A stretch of DNA of 64,000 nucleotides from Rallus limicola (Eukaryota; Chordata; Aves; Gruiformes; Rallidae), in assembly GCA_022605955.1 (NCBI GenBank), contig JAKCOZ010000020.1, forward strand, positions 9,041,001-9,105,000, given 5' to 3'. The notes beneath the pieces were generated by a model. The model saw only the letters and a list, made by a program, of their open reading frames with translations, had not been told where the DNA came from and did not search any database. Positions within the stretch are counted from its first letter, which is position 1; every line of letters starts with the position of its first letter. Positions 37,479 through 52,400 of the stretch are shown piece by piece. Both the position numbers and the translations under genes were made by a program.

Positions 37479-40400
37479 CTGAAAGAAACAAGAAATTATT
37501 TTGCATTTTGTTTAGAAAACTGCAATAAGGAGAGCAGTACTTCTGTGCAGTGTATCACTGCTGCTGACCCTCAAAATAAGGCACCTGCAGAGAAAAATCA
37601 GCCCTGGTAAAAGACAGGTGTGAGATGGAACAGTGACAGCACTATTCCACGCAGGCACACGGCCTCGTCAGTAGGATGTCATTTGCTCCACATGGGCACT
37701 GAGAAAGGGTGCTGCAGAGCCCCTGGGCAATTTTAGCCCAATGTCCACAGTAGACAAGGGCATCAAGACCAAAGCTGACCAGAGCCTGGTGAGTGCCACA
37801 GCTGTGGCTGAGCACCATTTCCCCCTCTTTTTTTAAATACAATTTATATCTGGATGCCATAGAAGCAGTATCAATTTTTTATATAGCAAGTGTAACATTT
37901 TTGTCTTAAATTAATGAGACCATGTCTTTCAAAGCACAGCAATGTATTTCCTGTTAAACTGAAAACCCCTTCCTGTAAAAACTTTTCCTTTATCCTTTTA
38001 GCTCAAGCAAGGCAGAATAACCAAAGGTTGATGTTAGCATCTGTTCTTTCTTCATGTGAGGCAGTTTCTTCGGGTGAGCCATGACAGACAACCTGCTATA
38101 AGCTGAAGACATTTTGTAAGGGGTTTTGTTTGGTTTTTTTAAATAACCCCCGAGCCCAAACATGCCCCACAGAACTACTAAAGAAAGATGTGCATTCACA
38201 CAGTTTATTTAAAACCTTTAAAAAACCCTTTCTGCTCTACAGACCTAGTGGTGTCTGTACTACTCAGTCTGATGTTTGCAGTTACATACCTAAACCCAAA
38301 GTATGTCCTTTGCTTTTGGCAGAGACAGCACTGCAAAATGAAGGAGGCTGACCAAGCATGCCTTGGCGTTGTCATATAATTACTGTAATCATTTTTACTT
38401 GCACAACAGAACAGTGATTAAACCTAATAATCTTATACTAAAATTTAGGACTTTGGAAGAACACCCTGGACTTTTCAGACAATGGCATGAATGAAGAACC
38501 TCTGACAATTAGCCTATTTCTTTCAAAAAAAATTAATCACACTAATCAGGGGACCAGAGGATTTGACTTTGAAAAATGAACTGGTACAAAGGCACTGTAT
38601 CAACCAAGGCTATGAAAGGATTTCTCTGGTCCTACTCCACATGGAATCACAGAACAAGTGTAGTGAGCAAGTGTAGTTTTCTCAGAAGCTACACTGGCTG
38701 GCCCTCTCTCAGTGCACTATCTGATGCAGAGACAAGAGAAAGCTGCTTTCTTTCCCAGTGCTCAGCCCCGGGCAGCACCTCTCCTTCCACTTAACCATCT
38801 GCACTTCTGTCAGCCCTGCCACCTTGTCTCAGCTCACCACAAAGTTCCTCCTGCTCCAATCTCTGCTAACTTAACAAAGTTGCATGTCTCAGCTGTTGGT
38901 TCTCATCTCCTACTCTGAATTCTGTGGCAAATAAAGTCAATTAAATTTTTAAAACTGTCACAGGCTCTGACAGAGCTTTAAAGCCTCTGTCTTTTAAAGC
39001 ATGTTTTGAAAAACTAATGTTTAATGCTATATTGAGGACTTATTAGGGGAAATAGTTTTCATTGTAAGTGGATTTCATGCATTTAAGAAAGCTAGAATCT
39101 CCAAGAGGAAAAAAACCAGAAGTCAGTACAGGTCATCTGATGGGTTTTCTGTTCCTGCCCCCTTTTCCAATCAGCCATGTGGTACAGGGTGATCTCTTTC
39201 TTTTCTGAGAACTTTATCATGACTCTCTATCAACTGTAGACTGACTAAGCAAGGGACTCTTCCGTGTTCTGACTGATGTCTGTCACAATGGGACTGAATC
39301 TTCTTCAAACAATTACCAAAAGAACCCCCTTGCATGAAAACTGTTATTTTGGGGCCCCAAAATCAACAGCATTCAAAAAAACCCATGCAACTGGTGCAAC
39401 ATGCATTCAGGCATCCCAACAAATGCAGTCAGATTCCAGCCTTTATGGAGGAAAACATGACAATTCTCTCTAAAAACTTAACACACACCATTGCTTACGT
39501 TAAGGATCCCTTTGGGCTGGGACAATAGAGGGTAAAAATAACCATAGCAATAAACAATGCCTGAAGATACTGCATTCACTTTAACATCACTTGCAGCACC
39601 TTTCTACCTCAAAGCAATACAACATCCACAGCAGACAATTACCAACTTACTTTGCAACTACCATTAAGACCAATAAAGGATCCAAATGCGAAGTTATAAA
39701 TCCACAAACTGAGACATTTGCCAACTGGAAAAGACTTAGGCTCTGGAGGCCTTCATTTTCTGATTTGTCTGTACAGCTCTCTGGAACTGCAGTGTAATGG
39801 AAGGAATCTGACTACAGCACCACTAAACTTCCCTTGTTAACAGACACTGGCCACAGAAGCTTGGTGATTCTTTTCAGAGATAAACTAATAGTTAACACGG
39901 AATATTTAAAACAAGGTTTTTGTGAGCAACAAGACCTGAAGTTCCAGCTATTCAAGCTGTTTTGCAGCTGACCCATTAAAAATTCTATTTCAACTCATTT
40001 GACTGAATTTGCAGAAATACCTTTGCCTGTCAGATGAGGAGTAGGACTGCACTGCATGTTTCCATTTGTAAGTAATCGGGTATTTCTGTGGATCAAGCTC
40101 TACTCCTTCTATAGCTGCTAAGACATCACTATCCAGCTTCGAGGGCTTCTCCCTAGAATATAAACAGAAGTAGATGAAAAGAGAACTATGTATTTATTCA
40201 GGCAATAAAGCATCCAAATTCTAAAACATTTATTTTGGATATAAGCAAGCAAATGGCCCACGCTACTTTATAACAGGGCTTCTCTAAGAACTTCTTTCCA
40301 GCAAGCCCACATGCAAATGACTGCTCATTATTACACAGTTGTGTGTCCCCCCTTTTTTTTTTAATTTCATCTGACCAGTGTAGTAAACACTTTGTAAAAC

Positions 40401-43400
40401 TAAGTCAGGCTCATCATGAAGTCACAAGCCTGTCAGATGAACACTATGCAACGAAGTCAACTAAAACTGGTCTGGAAACAGAGACTTCTCTTCTTCCTTC
40501 TGCTTTAGGTACAGTATTCAGGTAGTTTCTTGCAAGAGAACTACATGGCTGCTGTACAAGCACCAAAACACTTCAAGTCAAGGTTTACTACAGAGTGTTG
40601 CTTAGTATCACATCATGTCAACCCTGCTGTCACTGATTTTATAAAAAGCATACATAAACCAAAGGACAAATGAGTGTGAAAAAAGGTAATTCTTACCCAA
40701 GCAGGAATAACTTCTTAGAATTGTCATTTGTAGGTGAAGCCTTCAGAATAAATTTCTGGGAAGAAAGTTCTTGATGTTGTTGTGCCTCATTAGTCTGAAC
40801 TGCAGATTCCACAGGCAGTTTCTCCTTTTCTGATGACACTTTGTGTTCTGTCCTTAGCTTGGTCTCCCTAGGTTTCCCTGTAACATTTGGCTCAGAAGAA
40901 CTTGTCAGTGGAACTGCATAGCAGGTCTTATCCAGATGGTCCTTGGATATTCTCACCTGCCTCGTTCCTTCAGCCAGAATTCTCTCATGCTCAGTTTTTT
41001 CATTGATTTTATTTGATTTTCCCACTACTTCTTGTTCTTGAAACGACAAGCTTTCAAATTCTGACATCAAATTGGAAACGGGGGATACAAGGCATTCTTC
41101 TCCATCACGCAAGTGATCTCCACCACCAATTATCCTTTCACTGGGCACAGGATTACAAAATCCGTTTTTGTTGGAAGAAGCCACTTTCTCATAGTGCCTG
41201 GGGTGATCTGATGTCTCTATGATGTTTACTGCATGCTCCATTGACAGGATATCACACTCAGCATCCCCGAGAGCATTGATGCTAGGTTCTTTGGACACAA
41301 TAGGTTGGCTGATATTCCGTGCTGCATTTTGTCTGTTTTTAATTTCTTCTAAGCTCATGTCATCATCATCCTCATCCAAAAATGCTCCAACAGAAATGGA
41401 ATTGCAGCACTTTTTACTCTTGCCTGTAGACAATTAAAAAAAAAAAAGTAGCACAGGAGAAGACTTTCAACAGAGGGACAAATAAACTAGGAACAAATAC
41501 AGAGTCTTTACACCTTACTCTATTGAAACTCTAATTTTATGTATGCAACAGCATGAACTAACCTAACTAAAGCTACAAATGCAAAATCAACAACCCTGCA
41601 GCTGTATCTTTTTTGCAAATAACCTTTTCTATCCTCACTAAAATCATCATTAACCAGTAATGAAGGATAAAGTTGGGATAAAGCAGAGCAGGGTAGGAGA
41701 ATGTTATTAATTCAGAGTAGCTGAAGTTTTCATCTCTTGCAAAGCACAAAGGCTTATGACTAGTCCTATGACTTTCCTTCAGGGTCTTGTCAGCCCAGGT
41801 TTATCCCAGTACCAGAGCCCCTTCTGATCTACAATCACACAGGAGAGAAGGGAGGAAGGAGCACAAAAGATTTGGGACTAGTACCTGCTTTTCACAAACA
41901 CGTGGCAAGCAGTGGTCTAAGAAGGTATAAAAGCTTTCCTGGGTTCTGTTAAGCATGTCTTTACCCTCAACTGTAAATAATTATTCTTTCATTTTAAAAT
42001 AAGTTATTTACTCTGCATTTGTGGATTGCAAAATTCTGTATTCTTAAAATAAATCCCCAAATACTCTGAGTAAAAACTTACATTAAGACAGAGGTTTTCT
42101 TACAGGAATTTAATATGCAGGCTACAATCAAATAAAGTACTTGATATGAAAGACTGAGAACATCTAAGGAAGTCTGTTCCAATTCTCTTACATTCACACT
42201 GCTGTAGCTACCTCTTCAATACTATAACCAGACTGGTTGGATAACAGATTAATAATAGCAACGGGTGAATATTACTTCCCCTGGGCACCAAGCTTTTTCA
42301 CTCTGTCTTCTCCCTAGGTACAACCTGTTGTTTGTAGCATTTACTGTTTTCTTACCAGAAGGATGTGGAGTTTTATATCTATTGCAGGTTTCATTTTCCC
42401 CTGTTTCTTGCTGAGCCTTTTCGCTCATTTCCTGATGACTCAGGTACTCTTCTAACTTTCGCAACCCCTCCTGGGAAGACAGATCAACAAAACAGCCCAG
42501 AAATTCCCAGTATTCAACCCACGGGAACCCCAGTTCATGAGCTAACTCCCTGCAATAAATAAAATAAAACGGATCATTTGTGAAGACATAAGTATTAATT
42601 TGACAATAACTTTTCTGAACACATTTTATCAGCTATTAATAGGAGTACAAACGTGCAACTAGGCAACACAGTGCTGCAACAACCAACAGTCTGCAAAAGC
42701 GATATACACATCCTCAGCAAACATGGTATCATCTGATTGTTTCTAGAGTATTTTTTGAATTTAAGCTACTATTCTTACAGTTGGCACCATATATACTGCT
42801 ATTTTTAAGCTGAGTGTATCTAGACATCAGACAGAGATGAATCCCCACTGATGCAGTAATAATTTGAATGATACTCCATTCAATAGCTTTTTCTGTTTGG
42901 AAATGGGAGAAGGCAGGAGGAAGTGAGGGGTTATTTTAAAGAAAGAAATCTAATCAGCTCTTTTTAAAAAGAGTAGTTTTTTCCATAGGTTACTGATACA
43001 AGGTATTTTAACAGCAAGGACACGTATCACAACACACAGCCTCTATAAAGCAGCACATTTGTGTTAGGTTCTGTTCATTCTGCTATGTTTTTAACAGTGT
43101 TCCCATCTTACAGAAAAAGAAGGCTATGCATCATCTTACATCTGCTGACAAATCAGGCAAGTAGATGTTTGAGAAAGCATTCTATGCATACCATCAGTAT
43201 GTAAAGCATAGTTAAAGTATCTTTTTATTTCCAAAGCTAAGAAAGCTAGTTCTCACACTTTTAGCTATTTTTTTACACAAAAACACAGTATAAAAACAAC
43301 TACAATGTACTTCATAGGTATTACTGCCAGCAACTTTTGCCCTAAGATATAGTTCAGTAATAACCACACTCTCAGCACAATCTTTCTGCTTTTAATTGCT

Positions 43401-46400
43401 TTGTCTATCACTAAGTTTTAATACCAACACTCTCTTAGATACCTTCCAACTCTTTCAACACCTCTCTCCAGATCAGATTTCCTGACATTGTGAAAGAAGC
43501 CAGCTCTCTCTCTGGGTGGAGTCTTCCAAAGCCTGCGGAATTCTTCAGCCTTTAAAAAAACAGGAATAATTTTTAAAAACCTACCCCCACAATAAGAAGC
43601 TAACTCAGTGCTGCCTAAATGTCTCCCCACAGGTCCAGACGGCATTTAGTTGTTTGCTGTCTACATGTAAACAACTCAAGTATTGCTCAACTCTGGCTGT
43701 GAAGTATTTTGTACTGGATCTAAAGTTACTCCCCCCAGTATTAGGGGCTATTTTGATCTCACAACTGCTTTTTAAGGACCACAGTGTACAACCATCTGAA
43801 AGGACACTGTATAAGGAACCAAATCTGCCTGGTTTTAATTTGTGTGCAGCAGGAAACAGAACTATGACTTAGAATTTTGCCACACCATTACAATTTTGTA
43901 TAATTACAGATGATTTCTTGGTCACTGGTTTCTAGGATGCAAAGTTGATATTTTTATATGTATATATTTAATTCCCCAGATCTGCTACAATTATTAGAAT
44001 CTATTATTGCCATCTATTTTGAATTTGAACTCCTGAAGAGAATAAACTAATGGATTTTTGTGAACTTCCAAACTTTATGCCTTTATAATGACAAAAATCA
44101 GCAAAGATGGTTAAGAATTACAATCAGACATTAATAGTATCTGTCAGCAATCACAAGAATGCATTTTTTAAACCCTAATGCATTTTAAAACCTAATTTTT
44201 CAGAGTCTAAAATATATTTATGTTTCTGTCAGGGGAACAGAAGATCAACCAAGGAACATATTTAGGAGAAAAAGCATTAATAATTTTGGTCAGAGTCCTG
44301 AAGAATTGAAGAATCAGATGAGAGAACATTGTGGCTGCCCCAGATCCCTGGCAGGGTTCAAAGCCAAGTTGGATGGGGCTTTGGTCACCCTGGGCTAGTG
44401 GAGGGTGTCCCTGCCCATGGCAGAGGGTGGGACTGGGTGATCTTTAAAGTCTCTTCCAAACCAAACCAGTCTGTGATTATATGAAAGTCCTCAATTGTAT
44501 TTATTTACCATTTCTAAAACTGTCATACTTCCAGCATGTCCATATTAAAGAAATCTGTCAAAGAAATGCCTGTAAGTTTATATTTAATTGAAATCTAAGC
44601 ATTCTTCCTGAAGACTAAAGATTTTGCTTTTCTACCATACAATCAATACTTTTCCCAGACTATACCAGTACCTCCTGCTAGGTCATCAGTTGTTCCATTT
44701 ATAAAAATTTATTAATGTTAATTAAATGAACAGAGGTGATAAACTGCTTCTAACATCCAGTGTCAATTTCTAGAAGTGAGATAAGGCTACAGTTCAGATT
44801 TTTTGGAACCGATTCATAGCTGCACTGAAAAGCTTTGTTTCAGGATAGAAAGTTAGAGCAATTATCTGTAAGGCAATGCAAAGTGTGTCAAAGGGTGCTT
44901 TTGAATAGATTCCAACAGGAAAAAGAAAAGAACAACTTCCTTTTGACTGAACTTCTGCCCTTCTTATTTACACCACACATTTCTGTTTTCAGCAATAAGA
45001 AATATTTACAAGTTTCTGTGCTGCTTCTCTAAGGAGGAAAATACATCTCTTGAAGAAAGAGAGAGATGCAGTCTGTGTGAGGAACAAGCTACACCACACA
45101 ATGAACTGTGGGTGAATCTTCTCATGGCTCTTCGTTAATAAAATGGAAAAAAAAAATAGGCCTGAGAGTATTATGAAATTCTCTCCTTACCTTCAAGGGG
45201 CTCATGGGGCCTGCAAAAGCTCTTATTGACAACACTGGATCTTTGGGGCTTCCAGTGTACTTAGAGAAAGTTCTTTGGGGGCTATCGTCTGTCTGATCAG
45301 GTGACCACGGCGCACCGATTACAGGAGCTGAGGAATTGTCTTCTGCTCTCAAGAGTGGTACATAGTATCGACCTAAAATAAATAATACAAAGCTTTCTTA
45401 AAAAGTTTATGTTACATAAGCCTGCTGCTTCTTCCTAGAACATCAATACACCCATACACTTAAGCATCTGACTATTTCATTAAGGAAACTACTTGTATTT
45501 CAAACTCACTGTCTCAATATTTATTGCTTGTTACAGACTGTATTTTAGTACTGGGTCCCTTCTCTCTCAAACACAGAAATACCTGCACTGATACACGTTT
45601 TCCTCCCCTAAGGATCTTCAAGAAATTTCAAAACCTTCTGCAAATACCAAAAATCACGTGTGACAAAATGACTGAACAGTTTATGTTAAGAAATGACATG
45701 ACTCCCCAGTGTGACAAATCTCTTGCTCCGTAAAGGTCCTGTCTTCACTTTCAGATTACACTTGCTGCTTCAGGCTTGCTGAATAAAATAAGGGCCATGC
45801 CTACGTTAGAGCTATGAGGATAACTTTGTGATCCATACAGTAATAATTCTGACCATGTAATTAAAATATAAAGTTTTCTGTTCCTTGTCAGTTCTAGAGT
45901 TTCCCTTTGTTCTTTCACACCACTCTACAGCAGCATCATTTATGAACAGGAATGCTACGAAGAGCAAACAGAAGACAGCAAAGAGCTGTGTGAACACAGA
46001 CCTTTCAAGTACTCCCTTAGTTTTTCTTTTAATTCTGCAGATTTATTCTTGCTTCTTTCACAAACTACCTGTTAAAAAAATGGTAGTTGTTTGTTAGTAA
46101 AGCGTAAGACATCAATCTCACATCAACTGCAGTGTGTGTTCTTTTCAAATAGTCACATAATTGGGCTCTACCCAGCACATCCAGTACTTTCAATTCATGG
46201 CAGAACAACCCACTGAAATACATCCACATCCTTAAAAAGCATACTGGAAAGAAACAGAAGTGAATCATAAAATGTAGAACTTTTCCCCAGATACAATATC
46301 GAAGATTTACACTCTAATTGTCACAGTAGTATCTTACTACAAGCCTTTGATCATAAAGTAGTTAGTAAAAGTTTGAACTTGAAAAACATTGATGGTTTTA

Positions 46401-49400
46401 GTTTTGTTGTGGATGTGGAGAGACTTACTTCTGCTGGAGTCTGATCATACTTATTTCTTGGATTTTTCACTATAGCTGGGTGTGAGGTAAGCACATTAAC
46501 AACATCCAAATTCCCAAATTTGCAGGCAAAATGCAATGGAGTATCAAAGCCCTGCAGTGGGAAAAAAGGAAAATTCACATAGATTTGGAAAGAAGATAAA
46601 AGTCAATCCTGTATATTTTATCTTGAGACTGGGAAAAGGAAATCGATATCATGACCATTTATCAGAGCTCTTAATAGGTCTTTCTCCCACCATACTGTAG
46701 AATAATGATTATTAAACCCCACAAAACTCATAGCTCATTTTACTAAATATGCCCCATTCTATGCTCTTTCCTTTGCCACTACACATCTTGAACACCTCCC
46801 AGTTGTTTCCATAATAAGAAGAAACTGGCAAAGCTTCAAATCTTACTATTTTATCTGGTGTGTTAAGGTAAAGGTCAACAATATATTGGATGCGATTCTT
46901 CAACATGACGTCATTATCATCGGGATACATAAGCCGCATAAATTCAGGATTTTCCAAAGTGTCCAGTAGTAACTGGCAGATATCAGGCTGATTCTCCTTG
47001 GCAGCAACATGCATGGCATTGTATCTACACCCTTCCTGGAAAAATAAAAAGGAAAAAAAACCCTCAAACCAACCCAACAAACGCCATTAGAATGAACTGG
47101 TATCTAAAGAGCTTTCTTAAGCCCACACACTTCACTGATTTACCTGTGAAAATACAAAGGTGCCCTCTCTGACTATTACATTTAGATTTTTGTTTCTTAA
47201 TATGAGGAAAAGATGTTTATGAAAGAGTACATAAACACTCAGCACTACAGTACATTGCATGACTTATTCATTGTTATAGCTACATTATTCTTAGAATTAA
47301 CATTATTCTTACACTCACCTATAGCCTTTTTGTAAAATCTAGGGCAAAATGTACCCAAGAAGGTTTATTAAGATATCACATAGTAAGAGGGGATAGGAAG
47401 TTCTGTGTATAAAGAGTGCAGGAAAACGTGTGTGTGTGTGTGTGTGTGTATATGTATCTTTAAAATCCAGTTGGCTATATTGGATTACATACAGCATTTC
47501 AACAACATCACAAAGCTGGTCTGATAGAAGTAATTTGTTGAAGTAAGACTGTCAGTACCCTATACATGAATCTTAGATGCAGAGCACATTTTGAAATTTA
47601 ATGGTGGTGCCTAGGTAAGCAATGCTGTAGGAGCACCTTAGTTACAGCCTAGGCACTACCCTGTTCCTTAAAAAACATTCTATTCAAAAGATTGGAATTA
47701 TCTGGAGGAGACCAACAAAATATGAAGGCAAGACTATTCTTTCATGACTGGATAAAACTATTCTTCCCCTAAAGAAATGCATGCACAGTTTCTTTACTCC
47801 AGCTGTTCTGGAGCAAAGTGAACTTGCAAGAAGACAAACAACTGCCATGTTTCACTCAGCTTTCAGCCAGCATCAAGAAACACTGAGAAACCCTGCACTG
47901 GTGGAAACGAGGTATCTCAGCAAAAGACCAGGAAACAACATTCCTTTCAGTTTGGCCTCAAAGCTCAATCATGAAACCAGAATTTGGATTTTTATCTTGT
48001 TTTCTTTTTTTTACCTGTAAAACTGTGGGATTGTCTCCTGACCCAATCAGGTAGCGAGGGTTGCTCCAAATTAGTTCTGAAAATGTTGCTGTATCTCCTT
48101 TCTCAACAGCTTTCCGAAGTTTAGCAGTAAGGTCTTGAGTACGTGGACTTTTGTAACTATTGGCTCTCTCCTTATTAGCAGTTTCAGTCTCAGGGGAACA
48201 TAAGCCATCTATCAAAACACAAGTAAGATGTTTCTAGCTGAATCTTTTCAGTGATCACTATTTTCAAACCCAGTTCATGAAAATAAACTTTAAAATATAT
48301 TTTAACATTGCATCTTTAATGTAGGAGAATAAAAAATTGTCAATGAAAAGGCATTTAAAAATACTAGTAGTCATCAGTAATAGGGAGAGAGGAGAATGTG
48401 ACTTAATCACCTTGTAAAACTGTTCCAGATTTTAATAGGAGCTGGTGAATTTTATAATTACCAACCTGCTTCCATGCAAACTTAAAACCAAATTTAACAA
48501 CAGTCTTCTGAATATTAAAACTGCTTTTGTGGTTATGTGACTACTGAGTCCCTTTCATCAAGTGGGAATACTGTGGAATAGGATCAGCTTTTACCACTTT
48601 ATTTCTGAACTTACGTAACAATTAAGTACAGTTTTCTTATACTGTGTGATTTTATCAGCGTCTTTTTAAAACCTGAAAATCCTGAAGTTCATGAGTAAAA
48701 CCAAATCCTACCAAATACAACCACAGACTAACAGGCAACATATCTAAGCAGGTCATTACCCACATTTCAACTTCATGATAGCAACATCTTTAGTGTAAAA
48801 TTTGTGCAAACCAGAATAACAACTGCTTGAAAAGTAACCAGTTTATTTACTGTCACACAGACCACAGAAACCATAACCTGAAGGCCAAACCCTAGGCATT
48901 ACAACAAAAGTCTTCCCACTGATTCCTGGGGCTCTAAGTTACCTCTGTGATAGTTCTTTTCAAAAGAAATGGCAGGATTCCAACATACTCTACCTCTTTT
49001 TTTTATATAATTTCTGTACATCAACTTGGAATTAAATTGATGGAAAAGCATCAATTAACCTAAAGGACGGTGTATCCAGTGACAGTAGTTATTTCATACA
49101 GAAGTAAAACCAGATCTGAATTAAAAAAATAATATATCCATTTTATTCTGTCCCTAACATATTTCACAGGAAAAAAAAAATCCCTCATTAAATTCTGGCT
49201 GTCGTATCTATTTATACAGTAATTTTCTTCAGTGAGTAAGCTCTGGAGCTGTGATCTAACATTTGTTTACAGCTTATCTTAAACACCACCACTCTGAAGG
49301 GATTTATTAAGATGCTTCACCCTTTGAATTTTTTTCCTGTTATTAGTGTATTGGTTTTGAAGTTGTTGCTTCTCCTCTCATAAAATATTAACAGACTGTA

Positions 49401-52400
49401 TATTGCATCTACTGTACATAGATGAATATCCTCACTTACCTCTGTTAAATGATCCCATTTTCACGGGAGACAAACACAAAGAGGACTTGCTTGGAGATGG
49501 GAAATAATCACAGATTCCTTTAGCAAATTTCTCAGCATCCTCTCTGTTTGAAAAAGCTTTAAAACGGGAACCCTTAATCATCTTAACAGCTTGGAGAGCT
49601 TCCTTTTTATCTTCATAAACATGTATTCTCTCTGAAACAAAGTATAACCAAAGTTATTTCAATAATCTCAGATTTGTTCCTAGAAGCAGATTACAAAAGC
49701 CTCAGACTATCTTTTGAGCTTTGATATCAAACTGTTTCTCCACCAAACATGGCATAAGAATCAAATTCCCTTCTTCCCTGACACTAAGTAAAGAACTTTA
49801 TGCACTTGAGCTAACATGAGGTGATGCCTGTAGATGTCTGGCCACCCAAATCGAACAATATTTGTACATCTTTTTAAACAGGTGGGCCAGCTTCAACAAG
49901 TATTTCACATCCAGACTGAAAAGCACACTTAGAGTTTATTCACCCTGCATTACTTTCCATGTTCTTTCATTCAGAAAGCTCCACTACCACAACCTTTACT
50001 CCTACACAGAACCTTAGATATGAATCAAAACCTTTTCCTTCCTCTGCTTTTGCCTTAACTTATTCAAATTATGGTGTCTGAATATGCTTTTTATGAGAAA
50101 GAATACTTATTACTACCTTAAAGAATCCTTTACACACTACTGTAATCCCACCACTAAGTAATTCAGAAATTCCTTACTGCAGTATTCATCAATAAAACGT
50201 AACAGAATGACTAATGCTTCCAGATACCATTTGGCATTATGATAGAAAGGAAAACACAACATCTGTTAGATTATTTAAGCTTTAACTAATGAGCATATAC
50301 ATATAACTAGTTTTTTGATTGTTTATTTGTAGGATTATTCTTTTATTCTTGAGAAGGAGTAATGGTTTTCTTCATCTGAGCTACATCTAGTAGAGGATCC
50401 TCATGTGTATCAACCACTATGAAAGAACAGCTGGGATGTCTTGTGTGTTTCCGTGCCTCAGAAGATCCAGTATTTACAGGATAAAAAAATACTTCAAACA
50501 ATGTTTAAAATACTAATATAGTGGTGTTTGCATCACCTGCTATAGAGAAGGTGGCATATTTAGACATGATTGTAAATTGCATATTACTGGAAACAAAGGA
50601 AATGAGGATTTACCATTCCTTGCCAATATGTCATCATAAACTGGACAAACACCATAGAACAGTGGAGGGTCTCTGGAGGGTGTCTGAGTACCAATTTGTG
50701 AATCAGCACACCCTGCTCCGCAGGCTGGAGCTGAACAGTTCATATGCATCACAGCATCTTCTTCTGGAGGGTTCAGACCTACACAGTACCCGAAGTCTGC
50801 CTCTTCAGAAACACCTCTGTGACCGTTGTGATTCACTGCTGTAGTTTTCAAAGCCTTCTGTGCTTCTGCTCGGCTGCCATCAGATGGGACATTTACAGCA
50901 GCCTCCTCTGACTGAGCAGAGCCTTCTTCCTCCAACACTCCTTGCCGCTCCAACAAAACCCGAGCCAATTTTTTTTCAAAAGTAAACCTGGTTGTCAAGG
51001 TAATGGGCCCACATTTCAGTCCTGCCCTTAAAATTTCTTCTCTCAGCTCATCAGGGGTGAGCTGCTTCAATCGGGATAATATTGCATCCATTGTTATTTC
51101 ACCTATAGGAAAGGCAAAACAGAGGAGACAAACTGTAAAGAACATGACAACTTTTTTTTCCCCTACCATTTAAATACTGTATTAAAGCCAAGGAAAAAGC
51201 TGCCTCATAACAATTTTTTGATTCTGAAGAGATTATGGCAATTGCTGAGAAGACAATTATTTTTCAACTCACAGCCTTAAAAACACTTTTAAACTGTAAG
51301 ACTTATACCAAGAGTTTACTTCTTCTCCTTTCACAACTGCTTGAAAGAGTATTTACAGCTTGTATTTTATTCTTGTTTGTCCTTTTCAAATTTCATTAAG
51401 ATTTTTGGAGTTGAGAATTCAATCCAGAGTATTTGTGCATAAAAATTTATCACAGACTGAGAAATAAATATTTTATTTCCACCAGGAAAGGAAAAATCTC
51501 TATATATAATGGAACACAAGATGATGACTAGCTAGCCTCAGTAAGAGATTCCAGTCAGGAAGCACCCACATCTAAAAGCACAGCACTGTTTCTATTATTT
51601 CCCTAAGAAATAGCTGAAAAAAGTGTAAGGCATGTATGATGCTGCTGCTGTATGATGCAGCAACCAGGGGAACGTATCGCTGGCCATGAGGCAAGGCTGG
51701 AACTATTTACACAACATGTTGTTTCCCAACCCCTGTTTTGAGAGCAAACAGCCAGAAGACAAGAGCAACTGATCTTTTCAGATTTCCCTCTCTGACAAAG
51801 AGCGGGACCTGGAACAATTTCTCCATTTCCAAAGGAAAATCCTTCTCTCTGGTACAATACTGAAGTCCCCCAGCTCACATCCTTCCATGCAATCCTCACA
51901 GTTCAGCAAAAAGATACTGAAAAGAACACAATGCAAACACAGATTTCTTATATACCTGTATACATATTATTTGTGCAGCTCAAGAACATAAGAAGCTTTA
52001 AAATTATTTCATCAGATACTACATCCATGTATCTCCACAAAAGCTATGACTTTTTCCTTCTGTATACTGTTTACAAATAGGATAGAAACAATTAGGCTGT
52101 TGTGTTCCTTCAGCTTACTTTCACTCCCTCCATAAACCAGCCTATCCTTCACTGCCTAGCCACTTGATGGGTTATACTGGTTTGGACAGCCATGTATGAC
52201 CTTTGCAGCTTTTCCACATGAATTGAGTTCTCTTTTTTCAGTAACGCTTTCTTTGGTGCAACAAACTCCTAATCTCACTCCATTAGAGACAAAGCAATCT
52301 CCCAGGTATGAAGTCGGTATCACCTGGAATCTTAAATGTTCTCAAAAGAGCATTTGTGGATACATGGGACAGCATGTGAAATGTCCACAACTTGTGAGCT

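Noticed and set aside
40021..40027. GC–AG type donor for ANKLE2 exon 12 (ACAG|GCAAAG)
   Set aside because: The GT site six bases later keeps both the phase and the conserved SDRQSW, so the ordinary donor is preferred.
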